In this document: in pieces, positions 39,313 through 39,328 of the stretch | Layout of the letters: each line of letters starts with the position of its first letter | Position numbering within the stretch: the first letter of the stretch is position 1 | Assembly: GCA_034698045.1 (NCBI GenBank) | Contig: JAQGAU010000120.1 | Span: 1 to 39,328 of the forward strand | Length of the DNA: 39,328 nucleotides | Direction: 5' to 3' | Source: Paramacrobiotus richtersi | Lineage: Eukaryota > Tardigrada > Eutardigrada > Parachela > Macrobiotidae | Made by a program: the position numbers and the translations under genes | The notes under the pieces: model-generated | Told to the model about the DNA's origin: nothing | Database searches by the model: none | Seen by the model: only the letters and a program-made list of their open reading frames with translations

Positions 39313-39328
39313 GAATACGGTACGAGAA

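Noticed and set aside
1-39328. tRNA and rRNA genes
   Set aside because: I looked for GGTTCRA/AGTTCRA B-box-like sites with a matching A box, and for familiar rRNA cores. The few GTTCAA or GTTCGA hits (about 26495, 35697, 37283) have no cloverleaf context.

Overview
The window looks like a transposon-rich, intron-containing invertebrate genome. Support for this: spliceosomal signals (GT..AG introns of about 50-250 nt with polypyrimidine tracts), AATAAA poly(A) signals, no bacterial operon layout, and a dense graveyard of Ty3/gypsy pol pieces plus Helitron pieces. The short introns would suit an enoplean nematode such as Trichinella or Trichuris, but that is a guess; the species cannot be fixed from the sequence.

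Layout. 1-200: last exon of a host gene with its poly(A) signal. 199-1301: a segment bounded by inverted copies of a 42-bp repeat family (one side expanded to a minisatellite) around an integrase-type zinc-domain ORF. 1.9-2.3 kb: a retropepsin fossil. 4.5-5.2 kb (minus): a small, probably real gene with a 5' non-coding exon, one coding exon and a poly(A) signal. 5.4-6.05 kb: Helitron Rep-like ORF. 7.6-8.2 kb: a gypsy RNase H/linker piece facing the first of three copies of an unidentified 'RWV..RVD' ORF. 8.5-8.8 kb: unidentified coding-like ORF. 9.1-10.25 kb: inverted pair of a Ser/Asn/Gln/Tyr-rich coding sequence. 10.5-11.0 kb: a broken fragment of the exosome nuclease gene DIS3/RRP44. 11.6-11.9 kb: gypsy RT. 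12.0-12.55 kb: a 533-bp TA-flanked foldback element.

12.6-21 kb is mostly unannotatable, with a few unidentified coding-like ORFs. 21.3-24.6 kb is a cluster: Helitron helicase (minus), gypsy RT (minus), gypsy RNase H with an internal tandem duplication (plus), the second RWV..RVD copy and an unidentified coding fossil (minus). 26.4-28.6 kb: two gypsy pol 3' ends converge, with repeat halves H1 and H2 and the third RWV..RVD copy. 28.8-33 kb is largely empty except for a possible C-terminal exon at 31.0-31.3 kb. 33.0-36.0 kb: a minus-strand integrase piece, then a plus-strand integrase joined head-on to an RNase H core, then an integrase N-terminal zone cut by a ~310-bp inverted-repeat structure. 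36.4-36.8 kb: possible three-exon small host gene. 38.8-39.2 kb: the H1 and H2 repeat halves in a rearranged order.

There is no operon or working multi-gene system. What the window shows is a host 3' end and a few small host-like genes in decaying mobile DNA, where several dispersed families recur in inverted or permuted arrangements. All gypsy and other retroelement pieces look broken and old. The best leads for something undescribed are the 42-bp inverted-repeat element at the left end, the three-copy RWV..RVD family and the two-part H1/H2 repeat.
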